Assembly: GCA_964447925.1 (NCBI GenBank)
Contig: CAYUUP010000091.1
Coordinates: 1 to 5,968 of the forward strand
From: CAYUUP01 sp964447925
GTDB lineage: Bacteria; Bacillota; Clostridia; Oscillospirales; Oscillospiraceae
Direction: 5' to 3'
DNA length: 5,968 nucleotides
The translations under genes and the position numbers were made by a program. Shown here piece after piece: positions 4,169 to 5,968 of the stretch. The first letter of the stretch is position 1. Every line of letters starts with the position of its first letter. The notes beneath the pieces were generated by a model. The model was given only the letters and a program-made list of their open reading frames with translations, was not told where the DNA came from and made no database searches.

Positions 4169-5968
4169 TCAGACGATGGTCAACTGGCCGTTTTTCACTG
4201 TCACCGTCAGCTTCGTCCCCGGCGTGGCCTGGTCGGCAATCAGTCTGCGGGCCAGCAGAGTCTCCACCGTATGCTGGAGATAGCGGCGCAGGGGCCGTGC
4301 GCCAAAGGCGGGATCATAGGACTGGTCGATGACCAGCTCCTTGGCCTCATCCGTCAGCTGGACGGACAGCTCCTGATCCGCCAGACGGCGGTTCAGATCA
4401 GCCACCTGCAGATCCACGATGGCGGTGATATTCTCCCGGGTCAGCGGCTTATAGTAGACAATCTCATCAAGACGATTCAAAAACTCCGGCCGGAAGGTGC
4501 GTCTTAGCAGGGCATCCACCTGTGCCTGGGCCTCAGGGCTGATCTCACCGTCCGGCGTGATGCCATCTAGCAGATACTGGGAGCCAAGGTTGCTGGTCAT
4601 AATCAGGATGGTGTTCTTGAAGTCCACCGTCCGGCCCTGGCTGTCGGTAATGCGGCCATCATCCAGCACCTGAAGCAGGATGTTAAAGACATCAGGATGG
4701 GCCTTTTCCACTTCGTCAAAGAGGACAACGGAGTAGGGTTTCCGGCGGACGGCCTCGGTGAGCTGTCCGCCCTCCTCATAGCCCACATAGCCCGGAGGCG
4801 CACCGATGAGCCGGGAGACAGAGAATTTCTCCATATATTCGCTCATGTCAATGCGAACCATGCTCCGCTCAGAATCGAACAAAGCCTCTGCCAGCGTCTT
4901 GGCCAGTTCGGTCTTGCCCACGCCGGTGGGTCCCAGGAAGAGGAAGGAGCCAATGGGCCGGTCGGGATCCTGAACGCCTGCCCGGGAGCGGAGGATGGCC
5001 TCGGCCACCCGGGAGATAGCCTCGTCCTGGCCGATGACCCGCTGATGAAGGATATCCTCCAGCCGCAGCAGCTTTTCCCGCTCACCCTCCATCAGCCGGG
5101 AAACGGGGATACCCGTCCACCGCTGGATGATCTTGGCGATTTCCTCCTCAGTGACAGCGTTCCGCAGCAGGGACCGGTTCTGCCCTTGGGCAGCAATCCC
5201 CTCCTCCCGCTCCAGCTCCTGTTGGAGCCGGGGCAGTTCGCCGTATTGCAGCTGGGCAGCCCTGTCATAATCATAGTCCCGCTGGGCTACCTCCAGCTGC
5301 GCTTTGATATGTTCAATCTGCTCCCGGAGCTGCTGCACCCGACCGATGGCATTTTTCTCGTTCTCCCACTGGGCCTGCTTGGCGTGCAGCTCCTCCCGCA
5401 GCTCGGCCAACTCCTTTTGCAGCTCAGCCAGCCGCTCCTTGGAACGGGTGTCCTCCTCCTTTTTCAGCGCCGCTTCCTCAATCTCCAGCTGAGTGATCCT
5501 CCGGGAAACCACGTCCAATTCAGTGGGCATGGAATCGATCTCCGTGCGGATTAGGGCGCAGGCCTCGTCAATCAGATCAATCGCCTTATCCGGCAGGAAA
5601 CGGTCTGTGATATAGCGGTTGGAGAGGGTCGCGGCGGCGATGATGGCCCCGTCCTGAATTTTCACACCGTGGAATACTTCATACCGCTCCTTCAGCCCCC
5701 GGAGAATAGCCACCGTGTCCTCCACGGAAGGTTCCGCCACCAGCACCGGCTGAAACCGGCGCTCCAGGGCGGCATCCTTCTCAATATACTGACGGTATTC
5801 GTTGAGGGTGGTAGCCCCGATGCAGTGCAGTTCTCCGCGGGCCAGCATGGGCTTCAGCAGATTGCCAGCGTCCATGGATCCTTCGGTTTTCCCTGCCCCA
5901 ACAATGGTGTGTAGCTCGTCAATAAAGAGAATGATCCTCCCCTCGGACTTTTTGACCTCCTCCAGCAC
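4169..5968 (-). CDS. clpB: ATP-dependent disaggregase ClpB (N-terminal part outside window)
   Basis: ClpB is a hexameric AAA+ chaperone that threads aggregated proteins through its pore in cooperation with DnaK. The visible part is 599 residues of an expected 860 or so. The N-domain and the first Walker A lie beyond 5968, and the apparent start at the edge is an internal GTG (Val). Numbering from there: Walker B of NBD1 IILFIDE (12-18), sensor GATT (51-54) and arginine finger region ALERRF (67-72). The coiled-coil M-domain, rich in Glu, Gln and Leu, spans about 145-270. NBD2 follows: Walker A GPTGVGKT (346-353), pore loop GYVGYEEG (393-400), Walker B VVLFDE (414-419), sensor 1 near MTSNLGS and sensor 2 GARPLRR (556-562). 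The long M-domain separates ClpB from ClpA and most ClpC. All visible catalytic motifs are intact. The promoter, likely heat-regulated, is not in view. The stop TGA is at 4171-4169. Confidence 0.96.
   Translation of the reverse strand: MLEEVKKSEGRIILFIDELHTIVGAGKTEGSMDAGNLLKPMLARGELHCIGATTLNEYRQYIEKDAALERRFQPVLVAEPSVEDTVAILRGLKERYEVFHGVKIQDGAIIAAATLSNRYITDRFLPDKAIDLIDEACALIRTEIDSMPTELDVVSRRITQLEIEEAALKKEEDTRSKERLAELQKELAELREELHAKQAQWENEKNAIGRVQQLREQIEHIKAQLEVAQRDYDYDRAAQLQYGELPRLQQELEREEGIAAQGQNRSLLRNAVTEEEIAKIIQRWTGIPVSRLMEGEREKLLRLEDILHQRVIGQDEAISRVAEAILRSRAGVQDPDRPIGSFLFLGPTGVGKTELAKTLAEALFDSERSMVRIDMSEYMEKFSVSRLIGAPPGYVGYEEGGQLTEAVRRKPYSVVLFDEVEKAHPDVFNILLQVLDDGRITDSQGRTVDFKNTILIMTSNLGSQYLLDGITPDGEISPEAQAQVDALLRRTFRPEFLNRLDEIVYYKPLTRENITAIVDLQVADLNRRLADQELSVQLTDEAKELVIDQSYDPAFGARPLRRYLQHTVETLLARRLIADQATPGTKLTVTVKNGQLTIV

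Noticed and set aside
4697..5554. 285-codon plus-strand open frame antisense to clpB
   Set aside because: The protein is low-complexity and Leu/Gly/Gln-rich. It mirrors the codon bias of the clpB M-domain and shows no motif or ribosome binding site.

Overview
The window looks like chromosomal core-genome sequence from a GC-rich low-branching Firmicute, most likely a gut Clostridia of the Oscillospiraceae type (Flavonifractor/Intestinimonas-like). That placement is inferred from strong AAGGAGG ribosome binding sites, the rpsF-ssb-rpsR order, a Cys-containing S18 and high GC at third codon positions. No database comparison was possible. I see no mobile element, CRISPR array, tRNA or rRNA.

Positions 1-67 hold the last few codons of an unidentified upstream gene (possible) and its Rho-independent terminator. 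Positions 170-2568 form a tight plus-strand cluster whose reading frames overlap by 11 and 8 bases. The cluster contains a flavin reductase-family FMN protein, the ribosome-associated GTPase HflX, and a YigZ/IMPACT-family protein. The overlaps suggest translational coupling.

Positions 2634-3907 form the second plus-strand operon. It starts from a promoter with both hexamers at perfect consensus. A structured 5' leader follows, very probably the S6:S18 autoregulatory RNA, then rpsF (S6), ssb, an 81-base gap holding a strong hairpin, rpsR (S18) and a textbook terminator. S6 and S18 bind each other on the small-subunit platform. SSB shares their transcript, linking ribosome supply to DNA replication and repair, as in many bacteria.

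Positions 3908-4168 are a non-coding convergent gap with a GC-rich hairpin and a short AT-rich stretch that I cannot assign. Positions 4169-5968 (minus strand) are the C-terminal two thirds of the disaggregase ClpB, whose N-terminus lies beyond the window.

Nothing here is clearly a new system. The parts most worth a second look are the RNA structures: the rpsF leader with mutually exclusive helices and an anti-Shine-Dalgarno segment, the ssb-rpsR hairpin, and the unexplained convergent gap.
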